Assembly (NCBI RefSeq): GCF_000264945.2 | Contig: NZ_CP013070.1 | Location: 3,428,501 to 3,492,500, forward strand | Direction: 5' to 3' | Origin: Sphingobium indicum B90A | Lineage (GTDB): Bacteria; Pseudomonadota; Alphaproteobacteria; Sphingomonadales; Sphingomonadaceae | DNA: 64,000 bases | In this document: positions 63,566 through 64,000 of the stretch, one piece after another | Numbering within the stretch: the stretch's first letter is position 1 | Layout of the letters: every line of letters begins with the position of its first letter | The notes under the pieces: model-generated | The model's database searches: none | What the model saw: only the letters and a program-made list of their open reading frames with translations | What the model was told of the DNA's origin: nothing | Made by a program: the position numbers and the translations under genes

Positions 63566-64000
63566 GCGCCAGTCCCATCGTGACGGCAGCACATGCGCAA
63601 AAGTGCGACGTCGTAGCCGTCGATATCGGCGGAACCCATGCCCGCTTCGCCATCGCGATGGTCGAAGATGGTCGTGTCAAGTCGCTCGGCGCGCCGACTA
63701 CCTTGAAAACCGCGGAGCACGCGAGCTTCCAGACTGCTTGGCAAGCCTTTGCAGCGCTCAATACCACCCCGTTACCGAGGGCCGTGGCTATCGCGTTCGC
63801 AGGCCCGGTGTCGGGCGAAGTTCTCCAATTGACGAATAGCCATTGGGTCGTGCGACCAGCACTGATCCCCGAACGCCTCGACGTGGACGACTACATTGTC
63901 GTGAACGACTTCGGGGCAGTGGGGCATGCCGTCGCGCAAGCCGAGCCTGACGATTTCGTTCACCTATGCGGTCCCAAGCGGGCGACGCCGGTCAACGGCG
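63562..64000 (+). CDS. glk: Glucokinase (3' end outside window)
   Basis: The first 146 codons of a Glk-type kinase. The N-terminal phosphate-1 motif [14 protein letters not shown] and the [17 protein letters not shown] and [13 protein letters not shown] blocks match bacterial glucokinase. It overlaps the edd stop by 4 nt. It would phosphorylate the glucose taken up by the upstream MFS transporter. Confidence 0.93.
   Translation, partial: MSASPIVTAAHAQKCDVVAVDIGGTHARFAIAMVEDGRVKSLGAPTTLKTAEHASFQTAWQAFAALNTTPLPRAVAIAFAGPVSGEVLQLTNSHWVVRPALIPERLDVDDYIVVNDFGAVGHAVAQAEPDDFVHLCGPKRATPVNG

Overview
The window looks like chromosomal DNA of a sphingomonad (alphaproteobacterium, probably Sphingobium or a close relative), remodelled by IS6100. 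The evidence is high G+C with Sphingomonadales-type proteins, an Entner-Doudoroff glucose operon whose Zwf resembles the Zymomonas/Sphingomonas type, a TonB-dependent receptor with a ROK regulator, short palindromic repeats scattered between and inside genes, and three identical-looking 880-bp IS6100 copies, an element common in sphingomonads.

Positions 1-31020 are ordinary chromosome. They hold an AraC regulator fragment; a SUF iron-sulfur operon (sufR-sufB-hyp-sufC-sufD-sufS-sufT-sufA) with a palindromic candidate operator before sufR; an SDR; an EamA exporter with a threonine aldolase-like enzyme; ilvE; a UbiH-type hydroxylase; a P450 with a membrane hydrolase-like protein; a small phospholipase-A2-like protein; kdsA; proA; a methyltransferase; a CDC48-type AAA ATPase; a LysR regulator; a GGDEF protein; a GST; acs; a cytochrome b561; and a TPP riboswitch driving a membrane protein and thiC.

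Positions 31094-35783 are the left part of an integrative, satellite-like element. It sits in the 3' half of a tRNA-Gly(GCC) gene and carries a tyrosine integrase, an AlpA-like protein, an archaeo-eukaryotic primase/helicase fusion, and a DUF2188 gene followed by the first 49 codons of a 'NCPFD' TIR-like/nucleotide-binding-type gene that IS6100 cuts off.

Positions 36664-49430 are a defective prophage. It has the C-terminal remnant of a large serine recombinase, three virion (probably DNA-ejection) genes, a Bro-N protein, a small serine recombinase, a P-loop helicase-like protein and small regulators and membrane proteins. Its right end lies inside comM. No terminase, portal or capsid gene is visible.

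Positions 49430-53075 hold truncated comM, 5'-truncated rlmE, IS6100, fragments of a GNAT gene and a resolvase gene, and IS6100 again. All six IS6100 junctions lie in broken genes and no copy has a target duplication, so four or more unrelated loci were joined by IS6100-mediated deletion or fusion.

Positions 53076-64000 form a sugar-uptake and catabolism locus. It contains a broken ROK regulator, a TonB receptor, a Tat-exported 2H phosphoesterase-like protein, a class A acid phosphatase-like protein, a FucP-type hexose transporter, and the overlapping zwf-pgl-edd-glk genes (glk runs off the window). Together these could take an oligosaccharide or phosphorylated sugar across the outer membrane, remove phosphate in the periplasm, import the hexose and send it through the Entner-Doudoroff route.
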